This document shows positions 38,968-51,199 of a stretch of 64,000 nt of DNA, in pieces. Position 1 is the first letter of the stretch, and every line of letters begins with the position of its first letter. Under the pieces are notes generated by a model. That model had not been told where the DNA came from. It searched no databases and saw nothing but the letters and a program-made list of their open reading frames with translations. This DNA is from Blastocystis sp. Blastoise (taxonomy: Eukaryota; Sar; Bigyra; Opalinata; Blastocystidae), in contig JBBPEB010000013.1 in the NCBI GenBank assembly GCA_039096225.1, positions 647,501 to 711,500 on the forward strand. The letters are read 5' to 3'. A program made the translations under genes and the position numbers.

Positions 38968-40074
38968 ATTCTATTTATAAGTTATTATTAATATGACCTT
39001 CCATATATTCTTTAATGAATTCTAATTTTGATTTAATCTCCCTCTTACGTCGTTATCATTTTTTATGATGTCTGACTTAGACAGTTTTCCTTCATTACAA
39101 TGTTTTTTTTCCCTCTTTTTATCGTACTGTTTTCTGATAATTCGTATTTCTTGGCGGAAGAAGAACGATGAGATTTATATCACTTTAAGAATTCGAATAG
39201 AATCATCATCAGGTCAATATATATTTTTTAAACTCTTGGTTAAACTGTATACTAAATGTACTTGTTTATAGTATTATTTGTTTTTGTCATATTAAATACA
39301 TGAATTAATTATACTGTATTCACTTCAAAGAATCATGCAGCATATAAAAATCACATTTTTCTTCAGTTGCTGTAATTATTTAAATTAAAAGAAAAAATTA
39401 AAATCTACAGGCCACAGTATATATATAGAATCATGGTGATATCAAAACATATTTTAATGGAATGATTTAAAAAGAAAAAAATAATGCTCTTCATTCTGTT
39501 GGAATTCTCTTTGAATAAATTATAAAGAAGTCTTATAATCGTCTCAGAAGGCGTTGTAGAGTTCATAACAGAAGAAAACAGTTAAAGGGTCTCAATTATT
39601 ACTACCTATTTGTAGCTATGATGCATGATAACAATTGTGAAACTTTATAATATTATGTGAAATGCTCGAATATATCTTTTACCGTATTTGAATATAGATA
39701 ATAAGTACGTTTTCTTCATTAATTGTTATTTCATAAATTTTTTTTCTTGTACTTAATGGTCAATATATTTATTATATCAATATAATAATGGAACTGCCAT
39801 AATATGGATGAATTGCTAATGATCAATTAGAATTATTTTTTTTACTTTTACTTAATTATAATTTCCATATTGCATTAGCTTTTCTTCATGTCATACGCTA
39901 TTTAGCATATTCTTTTCTTCCATTTTAAATCAAATATCTTATAGAATTGTTCGTTTCGTATTTATAAAAACTATAGAATTCTATTCGAATATCTGTTTTG
40001 ATAAAGTTTGAATGGCTTTTTATCTATATTTTAATTTAAATAAACTATTCTTTTATTTTTGAAATATACGCACA
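38968..40074. other. Shared upstream region of two PITP genes
   Basis: About 1.1 kb between divergent starts. A short open frame at 39065-39271 has no recognisable similarity and is not called. No motif stands out. Confidence 0.5.
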
Positions 40075-41728
40075 ATGATTGTAGAGTTTCGTATTGCACT
40101 TCCTATCGATTATAAGGATGTTGACATTGCATATCATTATATGATTTGTAAGGCTGTTGAAGAAGTTACTGGTGGTGGTGAAGGATGTGATTGGGCAGAT
40201 CATAAAAAAATAACACTCTCTGATCCTACCACTTACGAAACTCCTATTCATAAGTTCCATACAACTGTTCATGAAGCTTTTTATGAATACAAAAAGTAAA
40301 CTATATATATAATATATTAAAATATCTCTTTGATAATCATATCTTTATATTTATATATGTAGATATTCTGTGATGGCTATGTGTCCTGCTTTTGCTAAAA
40401 AGATTCTTCCTAAAGGTATTTTATATAAATATTTAATATTCATAATTCTTTTTATTTTAACTGTATCTGTTTGATTGAACACTCTATTATTTATTATACT
40501 CATATAATTATGTGATTTAATACTCATTTATTTATTATACTCAAATAATTATGTGATTTAATATTCAATTATTATATTCATATAATTATGTGATTGAACA
40601 CTCAATTTTTTATTATACTCATATAATTATGTGATTTAATTCTCTATAATTTATTATACTCATATAATTATGTGATTTATCATTTTGTTTTATTGTTTCT
40701 ATTATACAATATATATATATATATATAGAGGATTTAGTAATGGATGAAGAAACGATAATGGCTGATCATTATTCTCAATCGATTAATACATTATCATGTT
40801 TTGAAGATAATAAATTTAAAATATATTGTGAAACTAAATTCATTAATAAAAATGTATATATATATATATATAATATTAAAGAAATTTTTCATTATGAATC
40901 ATGATTATTATTTTCTATTAATAGGTCAATTATATATAAAGTAATAATAATTATATATTTATTTATCTAGGATGCTATAGATAATGTATTTGATTTAACG
41001 GAGAAAGAACTGAATGATCGAACTGTATTCACTTATGATCTTTTTAAAAATACAAAACTTCGAAAAATATGTGATATGTCTACATTTCATAGTGAGAAGA
41101 AGAATATTGGACCTTTTCAAGAAAACTGGATTGAAACCACTCGTATATATTATTATTATTATATTATTATTATAATATTATTATTATATTAAACATTTTT
41201 ATATTAAACATTTTTATATTACACATTATTATATAGCAAATATTTGTTACTTTTGCCGTGTTTTAAAAGTTGAGTATATATAAATAATTATAATTATGAA
41301 ATATTATTATTCTATGATATATTATCTTTATACATTCGTTTTATAGTGTAAATATATTTGGTATTGGTCAAATTATATGTGCATTCTTTAAGAAACAACA
41401 AGAAGTTTTTAACCAACAAGTATATATATTATTTATTTTCTTTTATTGTGGTCTATTACATATGTTTCTTCTCATATTTATATATTGAAATAATCTTATA
41501 TATTTTCATGTGCATATTCCTTTTATAAATCTATTTAAATTCTAAAATATCTTAATTCCATTTATATATATGTAGATATGTCTTCAAATGCTTCAATATA
41601 TGGATGAATGGAGTGATATGACAATGAATGACATGGAAAACTATGAAGAAAACGTAAGAAAAGAACTTAAACAACTTATTCATCAAGACAAAAAAGAAAA
41701 TATATTTATGGATTCCATCAATGTATAA
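40075..41728 (+). CDS. Class I phosphatidylinositol transfer protein, copy 2
   Basis: Paralogue of the gene at 37495-38967, transcribed away from it. The first exon encodes MIVEFRIALPIDYKDVDIAYHYMI and GGGEGCDW. Later exons give LVMDEETIM, DNVFDLTEKEL, MSTFHSEKKNIGPFQENWIETT, PNICYFCRVLKVD (a 37-base exon at about 41237-41273), VNIFGIG and YMDEWSDMTMNDMENYEENVRKEL. The junctions I followed are GT-AG. Compared with copy 1 the second exon (YSVMAMCPAF for FGITGLLPGF) and tail differ, while STFHSEKKNIGPFQENWIETT is nearly unchanged. Differential lipid specificity or expression is possible but not shown. An intron near 40430-40730 is expanded by a tandem repeat. Confidence 0.82.
40466..40685 (+). 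repeat. Intronic ~45-bp tandem repeat, 5 copies
   Basis: Units built on ACTCATATAATTATGTGATT lie in the third intron position of the second PITP gene. Copies differ by small substitutions and indels. Confidence 0.85.
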
Positions 41729-42001
41729 AAAATATCATTATATATATTTGTAATATTACCCTCTTTCTATAATTTTGTGAAGATTGATTAGCTTTTGTCA
41801 AGAATGTAGTTTTTTTTTTAAAAATAATCTAAAACAAAAAAATAATAAATTTGAAAATAAAACAATAATGAATGATATCAATAACTAGAAAATAATTGAA
41901 ACATAATTTTATGGAAAAATGAAAAGAAAAAAAAAACAGTTCGGTATAAATTTTGTGAATATTATAGTATATTATATATATAAAAATAAAAAAATACTAA
42001 T

Positions 42002-43231
42002 TTATTTTTGTTTTACAAAAACACAATCTCTACTACATCGAGGACATTTGACAATTCCCATTTGTTTTGTAATATATGCTTGATTACATGTTTCACATTT
42101 ATATATATATTCAGGTTCTTGAAGACGTAATGCTTGACCACAAGTACAATTAAAGGTGGAAATCCCCATGGGGACTTCGAGAGTACGAGTACATTTTGGA
42201 CAAGTTACACGAGCCTATATATATATATATAGTTATACTTATAGTTATCATCTTTGATTATATTCATAAAATAAAGATATAATAATAAACATAATAATAT
42301 AAAAATAAAAATATATTAATAAATATATTAATAATAAGTATACGATTTGAGTTTGTGTAGAGGGAGCAGGAGGAGGGAAGGATGGAGCTTGACTTGAACT
42401 ATTCGAAATATTTAATTGAAGTAACTATATATAATAATAATATAAAAATAATATAATAATAATATAATATATATAATAAATATATAAAAATAATAAATAT
42501 ATAATAAAAATAATAAATAAATAAATATACTCGACCACAAACACATTTAACAGTTGTTGCATTTGAAGGTACAGATAAACGTGTTTTACATATAGGACAA
42601 TCAATAATAAGCTATATATTTATGGATAATAAAAATATAAAATAATAATAATCCTTATATATAAGAAGAACATAATATTTATATATAAAACTATATATAT
42701 AATAATAAATAAAATAGATACATTTTGAGGTATTTTCTCAGTAGAAGGTTGACTAACACTAGATCCAGAAGATACATAGGATCCCGAACTACTTGGACCA
42801 GGAGATAATTGAGAAGAACGAGGAGCTGGCTTTTCATTAGGTAATTGTGGTTGTGGAGAATTAGAATAAATTTGAGAACTTGGTTTAGGTGTTTTTGCTT
42901 GTGGAGATGATGAAGATATACTTTGAGGTTTTGGAATACTAAGTGATGGAATTGATTGTTGTGTAGATTCATAAGCAAGCCTCATTTCTTTCATTTTCGA
43001 TTTAATATCTCTTAAGTAACTTTCATCGTGAGCTTGCTGATCCAATCCAACACATCGAACTTCTAAGAGAGGAGGAGGAATCGAAAGATTAAGATCTCCA
43101 TCAAAACGAATTTCAGGTCTCTGCATCTGATTAGGATCCGAAAAAACTGGTTTCCATCCATTAAAGTCATTTCGTTGAGCTCCAAGACATACATAACCAT
43201 TTTTAATCTCAAATTGCTCTGTATTCATCAT
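42002..43231 (-). CDS. Zinc-ribbon protein of unknown function
   Basis: 294 residues from exons 42722-43231, 42611 back to 42531, 42424 back to 42344, and 42002-42214, all GT-AG and in phase. The N-terminal ~110 residues are folded-looking (GYVCLGAQRNDFNGWKPVF, PPPLLEVRCVGLDQQAHDESYLRDIKSKMKEM) but unrecognised. A Pro/Ser/Gln-rich linker follows (~115-170). The C-terminal part has three short CxxC ribbons: CPICKTRLSVPSNATTVKCVCG, CPKCTRTLEVPMGISTFNCTCG and CETCNQAYITKQMGIVKCPRC. The first two resemble LSD1/LITAF-type C-x2-C-x16-C-x-C fingers. It shares a 177-base divergent promoter region with CMSS1. Nucleic-acid or protein binding through the ribbons is inference. Confidence 0.7.
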
Positions 43232-43408
43232 TTTATTGTTTTAATGATAAACAAATATGTATTTATAGAGAAGTCTACAAAATATAATAAAGATTACAAA
43301 CTGAACACAGTTTTTGTGAGAAGAAATTTCCATTAGTTGCGGGAAAACAGGACTTTTTCTTTTTTTTGGAAGAAGTGGTTATTTATTGTACTTTTGAGAG
43401 TATACATA

Positions 43409-44476
43409 ATGAGTTCTGATTCTGGTATATTTTCTATTCATCAAAGATCTAATTACCTATAGAATTCATTGAAAAAGTTCCTTCTGACGACGAAGTTTTC
43501 TCTGAAGATTCCGATGCTTCTGGTGATGAACAAGTCGATTTCTCTGATAATGAAATAGCTGCTCAAGAAGAAGGTGAAGGTGCTTTACCTCAAATTGAAC
43601 GAGTTAAAAGAAAGGCTCCGCTTTCAGAAGAAACAAAGTTGAAAAGACAAAAGAAATTTCAAGAATTCAAATTGAAAAGAAAAATTATGTCTCAAGGACA
43701 AAATATTGTTTATGATCCTCAATGGTCAAATCTTGAAAAAGCTGCTTATTTATGGTCCTATATATTAGAGAGTGAAGGGAATACAATGACAGAAATAGAA
43801 AAGGCAGATTGTATTACAGGTATTATTTAATTATATATATGCTGTTATAATACATATATAGTTTATATAAATTTTTTATACCTTAATTATTATTATTATA
43901 TATATATATATATATAGAGGATCATTTACAGAAGCCAAATGAAGAATGTACAGATGCCAATATTCCCGCGAATATTCGTACTTCTTTTGATGGATTTGGA
44001 AAGATTATTAAAAGACATAAAGGAATGCCTGAACATAATGGAAGGTATATATATATATATATATATATTTGTTTCTCGTTAAACATTATATATATTTAAA
44101 TGTTAATTTATATATAGTCCCTTTGTTCTTATTTTATCAATGTCTGCTATTCGATGTACAGAAGTATTAAAGTATATGTAATAATATATATATATATATA
44201 TTATTCTATTCGTATATATAATTATATTTATATATATATATCGTTTTTATATGATTTATAGTCATTTATTAAACATGCATATATATATATATATATATAG
44301 AACTATATCAAAGATTGGATTATATATTCCAAAATTATTTGGTAAACATATTTCTAAAGATGAACAAGTATCATTATATTCTTTATTTTATTCTTATATG
44401 TATGTATATAAATAGGAAAAAAGTTTATCTAAAAAAGTTGCTTTAGCTGTCGGTAAGTTTTATATAAAATATATGC

Positions 44477-44556
<80 letters not shown>

Positions 44557-44925
44557 GGTACCCCAGGTCGTGTTCTTCAATTATGCGATAAGAATGTTCT
44601 GAGTATGGAAGACATTAAAGTACTTATTATTGATATGAAACCGTATATATTATAATTAATAATAAAAATAAAATAATCAACATATTATAATAATAAATAT
44701 ATAATAATCATATAATAATAAATATATAATAATCATATAATAAAAATAATCAACATATTATATAATTAATATATAAATCATATATAATAATATTATATAT
44801 ATAGTAATAATAAGACGATGAATATATTATCGTTACCCGAGACTCGTAAAGATTTTATTTCCTTTTATATGAAACATGTTCATAAGAGAGTTATTGATGA
44901 AAAAACCAAGATTATGTTTTTATAA
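43409..44925 (+). CDS. CMSS1: CMSS1/Cms1-like ribosome biogenesis protein
   Basis: Homologue of yeast Cms1, a factor associated with the 90S small-subunit processome. Eight or nine short GT-AG exons start with ATG AGT TCT GAT TCT G at 43409. An acidic N-terminus (VPSDDEVFSEDSD) leads to a basic RKAPLSEETKLKRQKKFQEFK segment, then SFDGFGKIIKRHKG, FVLILSMSAIRCTEVLK, KKVALAVGTPGRVLQLCDKNVLSMEDIKVLIID and the C-terminal LPETRKDFISFYMKHVH. The GTPGRV-LIID region is a remnant DEAD-box-like fold typical of this family and lacks the ATPase motifs. One intron holds a (TTA)n microsatellite at 44476-44552. Confidence 0.85.
44476..44552 (+). repeat. (TTA)n microsatellite in CMSS1 intron
   Basis: About 25 TTA units directly before a TATATATAG acceptor, the same design as the transposase intron at 12808-12954. 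Confidence 0.92.
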
Positions 44926-45126
44926 TAGAAAGAATACTTAAATAATCTGTATTTTTTTATTTGTTTTCTTGTTATTTGTGTGTTACAAAGAGCTTTGCTT
45001 TGTTCTTTTCATTTTAAATATATATAAATAATACATAATATAGTAAAACGCAACAAATTCTTTAAAAAATAACACTATTCCAAAGAAATCATATAAATAC
45101 TAAAAACAGAAAAAGAAGAAAACTAC

Positions 45127-45693
45127 TTACATTTCTATATCATTACTATGATTATTTAATAGTTCAATTTCTGATGATTTCTCAATATTCTCAGAGTTAT
45201 CTATTTTTGGTTGTGAAGGAGCAGATATAGATCTTGATATATATATCGTTTCTATATTATCAGATGTGTTTTCTTTAATATTTGTTGAATCTAACATAAT
45301 ATTCCTTTTGTTTGCTTGGTTTATTTGACTTATATAATGTTCAGACATTTCTTGTTGATTATTGTCTTTTGTATTATTGATCTAAAAGATATAAACATGA
45401 TATTTACAAATAATTTATTTATTGTTTATATTAGTATTTTTATTCAAAATGATACTATTATTTTTATTATTCCTTTATATATATACCTTATTATTATGTT
45501 TATTTGTTGGTTCAATTTTCAAATTTGGTTCTATCTTTGAAATATCTTCCATTATAGTTCTTACTTTGGATAAGAGATCTGGATCATTATTTGAAAAATT
45601 GAAATTATATATAACTAAAGGTTGCGTTTTGTTATCTTTTGTTAGTACAGACAATGTCGCATCGTTTTCTTCTTTATAGTTCGCTATATTCAT
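45127..45693 (-). CDS. Small hypothetical protein
   Basis: Not recognised. Exons 45487-45693 and 45127-45381 (GT-AG) give 153 residues. The first half contains a possible structured segment (PLVIYNFNFSNNDPDLLSKVRTIMEDISKIEP); the second half is polar, rich in Asn/Ser/Glu/Ile and probably disordered. A GTAAGT overlaps the final codons (GAAAT|GTAAGT), so an extra exon ending near 45070 is possible. The coding signal is modest, but splicing extends a single frame cleanly. Confidence 0.5.
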
Positions 45694-46661
45694 ATAATGT
45701 AAAGATATGCAATATATTGATTATTTGTAACACAAACATTTCATTAATAATGGATGAGGATCGATGACATCATTCATATCTGACTTTGAACAACAACATC
45801 CCATTTCAATTATTATTATTATTTGATTACTTAATATATAATTAAATAGATATTCAAATTAGTTGCTCCTTATCTAAGAAAATGAATAATCGACAATCAA
45901 GTGATAGGGCTTCATCCTTATAAAAATATCCCAATTTACTCAAACTATATCCCATTTAAAATAGATTAGTATATATTATTCAACTTAAATTAATAGAGGA
46001 AGTTGTATATCATACAATATTTATATTCTTTGAATCATTCTAAAGAAAAAAAAAACATTTGCTAGAATTCTTTCATATAAAATATAAATTCATAGGAAAT
46101 AAGATAAAAAATAAGTTTTATTTGATACACAAATTATATCTTATACACAATAAACAACTTTATCTCTTCCTTAAAAAACAATTGGTAAAAAAATAAAGAT
46201 TTCATCAATTAGCACAAACACCCAAGAAAAAACAAAAGTAATCAGAGTGAAAATAGTGACTAATAACAACATATTTGTATACAAAACTTATGATCATGCT
46301 TCAATATTGTTTTTCAAACAAATGATCATATAGAGAAACCATTGACATATTTGAATATATTCTAAAATATCTCCAAATCGTGATAATACTATGTTAAACA
46401 ATACTCCAAAACCACATTTGAATTCCCATGATTCTTTTTCTGATAAGTACTGGAGTTTTTTTTAATAAAATTCCTGGTTTTTATTATTTTTACGGTCAAA
46501 ATTAATAAACAGTGTAAGCTAGTTTTCATTTCAGTTTTATTTTATTGCTACATTGCAATTATTAGTTTAACTATATTTATTTAGTTGTGCACTTGAGTTT
46601 CAACAATACTCTATTCATTGGCAAAGTGCTTAATAATCTTTTCTTCGTGTGTTAGATAAAA
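45694..46661. other. Intergenic region, no gene seen
   Basis: About 970 bases, AT-rich, between divergent genes. It holds the presumed promoter of the RBR-like gene. Confidence 0.55.
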
Positions 46662-48407
46662 ATGTCATCGTTCATGTCGTCTAACGATCCAAGTATATAT
46701 TTATATAGTATCTTAAAACTAAATATTATAATAAAATATATTTATAGACTCCGTAGATCCACATGTAATTACTTTTGTTGATTATAATAACCAACCTGCT
46801 GCTGTTTATCATTCAAATAATGATTGTACATCATTCTCCTTAGATCCACACTATTCTATGAATGGATCAAGATCTAATTCAGGTTCTCCAGATATTGATG
46901 GTAATTTCTTTTCGAACTCTGGTTTAAGAGATTCTCCAAAGAATATTTTAGGTTCAACAACAGATTCTACTTCAAATCATGTTGCTACTTCTATTGCTAA
47001 TTCTGTTCCAAGTTCTGTTCCAAGTTCTGTTCCTAATATAACAAATTATGTTGCTACTTCTATTGCGAATACTTTACCATCTATTCTGAATCCTATTCCT
47101 AATATTCTGAATTCTATTCCTAAGTTGAATACAAAATTAAATCCTAATTCTTCTTCTTTATATCCACAAAATAATATATATAATACAAATACTACTTCTG
47201 ATATTACCAATAAAAATAATAATGAAACTATATATAACTCAAAAGGATCTAATACATATTCTCCCTATATGAATAAATCTTTAATGAATACATCTTTAAA
47301 TTCTATGAATTCTTCAAATATGTCTCCTCAAACACCTTCTTCTTTATATAATAATAATAATAATACTAATAATAATAGTAATACTAATAATAATAATAAT
47401 AATACTACTAATACTAATAATAATAATAATATTCCCATTCGTAATAGTACTTCAAATTCTCGTCTTTTGAATATTCAACGACCTGTTCTTCCTTCTATTA
47501 ATCAATCTCCTTTAAATAATAAAGGGAATTCTATAAATCCTTCCACTATAAAACAAAATAATAATAATGTTTCTAACAATAATAATATTCCTAATAATAA
47601 TAATATTCCTAATAATAATAATGTTTCTAATAATAATAATGTTGCTAATAATAATTATATTCCTAATAATACTAACATGCCTTTTAATATGCAAACAAAC
47701 ACTATAGGATCCTCTTCTTCTGCTATTTCTTCTTCTTCTTCTACTATCAATACATCTTTTCCATCTATAAATAGAGGACAACCTATTTCTATACCTATAG
47801 CTTCAGCTCCTTCTTATCCTCCTTCTTATCCTCCTTCTTATCCTCCTTCTTATCCTCCTTCTAACCCTCCTTCTAACCCTCCTTCTAATCCTCCTTCTTA
47901 TCCTCCTTCTTATCCTCCTTCTAACCCTCCTTCTAACCCTCCTTCTTATCCTCCTTCTTATCCTCCATTTAATCCTCCTTCTAATCCTCCTTCTAATCCT
48001 CCTTTTGGATTATCTTCACCTTCTTTACAACAAACAACTGTACCTATAAATGCATATAATATTAATAATAATCAAACTAAAGATCAATCTCTTGGTTTTT
48101 CATTTCAATCATGTAATCAAAATAATTCAATAAATATATCTAATAATAATAATATAAATAATCATAGTCCAAGTTCTCCAATAATGGGAAGTTTATTATT
48201 AAATAAATGTTTATCTACTCAACATATTAATAAACCTGATACTTCGTTACCTCCTTCTCCTTCTCTTCCTATATGTATAGAACAAGATAAATCACCATCA
48301 CCCCCACCACTCCTCTTGTCATTCATTAATAATAAGAATAATAATAATAATAATACTAATACTAATAATAATAATAATAATAATAATGCTAATAATACTA
48401 ATAATAC

Positions 48408-48439
<32 letters not shown>

Positions 48440-48874
48440 TTACTAATACTAATACTACTTCTGCTACTACTACTACTAATAATAATAATTCTATATCTAT
48501 GAATCAGTTTTCAAACCAGAAGAAAGATTTTATTTCTGTTTTAAATACTTCTTCATCGAATAGTTCATATAATAATGATACTACTATTAATAATACAAAT
48601 AGTATGAATTCTTCAGTATCTATTACTCCTTCTCTTCATAATTCTCTTCCATTTTCATTACCTCCTCCTCCTCTTTCTTCTTCTATGCAAATGAACCAAT
48701 CAAATTCATTAAAAAAGTCATTTACATTACAACCTCCTCCTCTATTAAATAAAACTAATTTGAAAAGTACGTCTTTAATATCAGTCTTACAATCTATGTC
48801 TTCATCTTCAACAAGTAGTGTCTCTAATAATCAAAACTCTATGAAGAATCCCTTTAGTTTTAGTTCAAATGATG

Positions 48875-48923
<49 letters not shown>

Positions 48924-50787
48924 TAATAATAATAATAATAATAATAACGTTGATTCTATGAAGAACATTTCTTTCTCAAGTAATTCACTGAATACATCAT
49001 ATAATAATACTACTACTAATAATAATATATATAATAATAATGCTAATAATAATACTACTACTAATCATAATAATACTACCACTACCACTAACACTAATAA
49101 TATATATAATAATTTTACTATGGATATTGATAATGATGAACATAATATACCAAGAGCTACTTCATCTAAAATGAATAATAAGTATTTACGTGACTTTTCA
49201 AATGACAGTAGTAGTGATAGTGATGAGGATAAAACGGAACGACCTGTAGTTAAACCTTATATTCCTGTTGATCGTAATCATTCAGAACATAATCATTATT
49301 CTATAGATTCTGATAATCATAATGAACAATCTGAATATATATATGAACAAAAAAATAATAATATGAATAATAATCAAGGTTATAATTCAAATAATCATGG
49401 TTATGATGGTGAGTCTAAGTATGATTCAAGATTAAATCATGATTCTAGGGATATAGATATAGATAATAAACATAATTCAAATCATAATAATATGAAACAA
49501 CATGATTCTGATTCTGATGATAATTATAAATATAATGATGATCATAAATATATTAATAATGATTATAAATATAATGCTGATGATTATAAATATAATGCTG
49601 ATGATTATAATTATAATGCTGATGATTATAATTATAATCATGATTATTCATCATCTTATTACCAACAAAGTAATTATATGAATAATCATTCATTATCAAA
49701 ACAAGTTGATTTATTTGCTTCTTCTTCAGAAAGTGATGATGAAGAACCGAATACAATTAATAAAATTATGTGTGATATATGTGCTAATGATGTTAATGAA
49801 ACTGATTTTTATACATTTCCTTGTCCAGAACATCATAGTTTTTGTATTAATTGTTTACATGATTTATATATAGATAATCAAAATAATAGTTCTATTTGTA
49901 TATGTCCAGCTTGTGATTATACTTGGTTTCCGCTTGATGTATATTATATTATATTAAAATATTATGGAAATGAAAATAAAGCACTTCAAGAAATGAGTAT
50001 ATATGATGAATTTTTATTTAAACAAGCAGTACATAATTTAATTCAATGTCCTACAAAAGGATGTATTGCTTCTTATGAATTATCGGAAGAAGATTTATCT
50101 CATTCTGTTAAAATTAATTGTTTAAAATGTAATAATACTTTTTGTTCGAAATGTAAAAAACAATTTCATTATAATATACCTTGTGAAGATGTAGAGAAAA
50201 CACGTATGATATGGTTACAATGGGAAACAACTGGAAGAATGACGCGTATTATGCAAAAAGGTGAATTTTTAGATGCTTCTAAAAATTATGAAAATAAAAG
50301 AATTGAATTTGAAAAACAAAAAGATGAAAAAGTCCGTCAATTTAATGAAATTGTTAAGAATGAACAAATGTTATCCAATGATTGTCGTTGTTGTCCTAAT
50401 TGTCATCGTATTATATATAGAATTGAAGGTTGTGATAGTATGGTATGTGGTCGTGATACTCATGGTAAAGGATCTATTAATGGTTGTGGTAGATCTTTCA
50501 GTTGGTCAAATGCACCTCGTTATGTGTCTCAAATACCTCAACAACCATCATTAAATTTTGATCAACCATTACCTTCATTAACAAATAATGTTACTCATAA
50601 TATTAAATATCATTGTAGTTTATGTAAAGAACTTGGTAAACCCGATTTACCAATTAAAGGTATACGGTTTGCTTGTTTATATTGTCCACAATATTATATA
50701 TGTGAAGAATGTGATTTTAATAATATTAGTTTACATGCTAGTGGAAAACATGTTTTTAGAATTATTACTGATCCAGAACAAGATTAA
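46662..50787 (+). CDS. Asn-rich RBR-type E3 ubiquitin ligase-like protein with C-terminal ZZ-like finger
   Basis: 1,356 residues from exons 46662-46692 and 46748-50787. Residues ~1-1000 are low complexity: poly-Asn, a (PPSY/PPSN)n block and an acidic, His/Asp/Tyr-rich tail with DDYKYNA repeats. The folded part starts with a RING1 at C1019 (CDICANDVNE...CPEHHSFCINCLHDLY...CICPAC), then an IBR-like region (CPTKGCIASYELS...CLKCNNTFCSKCKKQFHYNIPC), a charged helix, and a RING2-like unit, CPNCHRIIYRIEGCDSMVCG. In RING2 the Cys in EGCDSM aligns with the catalytic Cys of RBR ligases. The final ligand pair (FCWxC in relatives) reads GCGRSFSW here, so the zinc site is altered. The C-terminus YHCSLC...FACLYCPQYYICEECD resembles a ZZ finger. 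Ubiquitin transfer is likely but untested. It is tail to tail with the AAA+/VWA giant. Confidence 0.82.
47804..48003 (+). repeat. In-frame PPSY/PPSN coding repeat
   Basis: About 16 twelve-base units encode PPSYPPSN-type repeats within the RBR-like gene. Repeats of this kind are Pro-rich linkers that can bind WW or SH3-type domains. Confidence 0.9.
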
Positions 50788-51199
50788 AATATATATTTAT
50801 ATATATATATATTTTTTATAAACTATATTGTTGATTTTATTATATATATATGATTTATTTTCATTTTTATTTTGTGTTTTTAAATATTTTATTTATTTTA
50901 AATATTCTTTTTGAGTTAATAGATAATTGTTTTCTTTATTATTGTTGTATTATTTTTATTCAAACAAAACATTGCAAGATTATATATGAAAAACTTTTAA
51001 TTATAAATATAAACATTTAACAAGTTATAAAATATTAAATAAATTAAATATATAACAAATAAAATAAAAATAAATAAAATATTAAAAAAAAATATATAAA
51101 ATAAAAACATAAAATATAACAAATATAAAATAAAAATATAACAAATATAAAACAAATAAAAAATAAAGATAAAACAAATATAAAATAAATAAACTATAT
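50788..51199. other. Convergent 3' intergenic region
   Basis: About 410 bases between two stop codons. It is nearly pure A/T with A-rich tracts that could serve as poly(A) signals for both genes; no gene seen. Confidence 0.6.

Noticed and set aside
41143-41346. Non-canonical intron in PITP copy 2 joining ETTR directly to VNIFG
   Set aside because: A missed 37-base exon (PNICYFCRVLKVD) lies between; with it both junctions are normal GT-AG. This made me check the uS12 and eS4 cases again, where contiguous conservation leaves no room for a missed exon.
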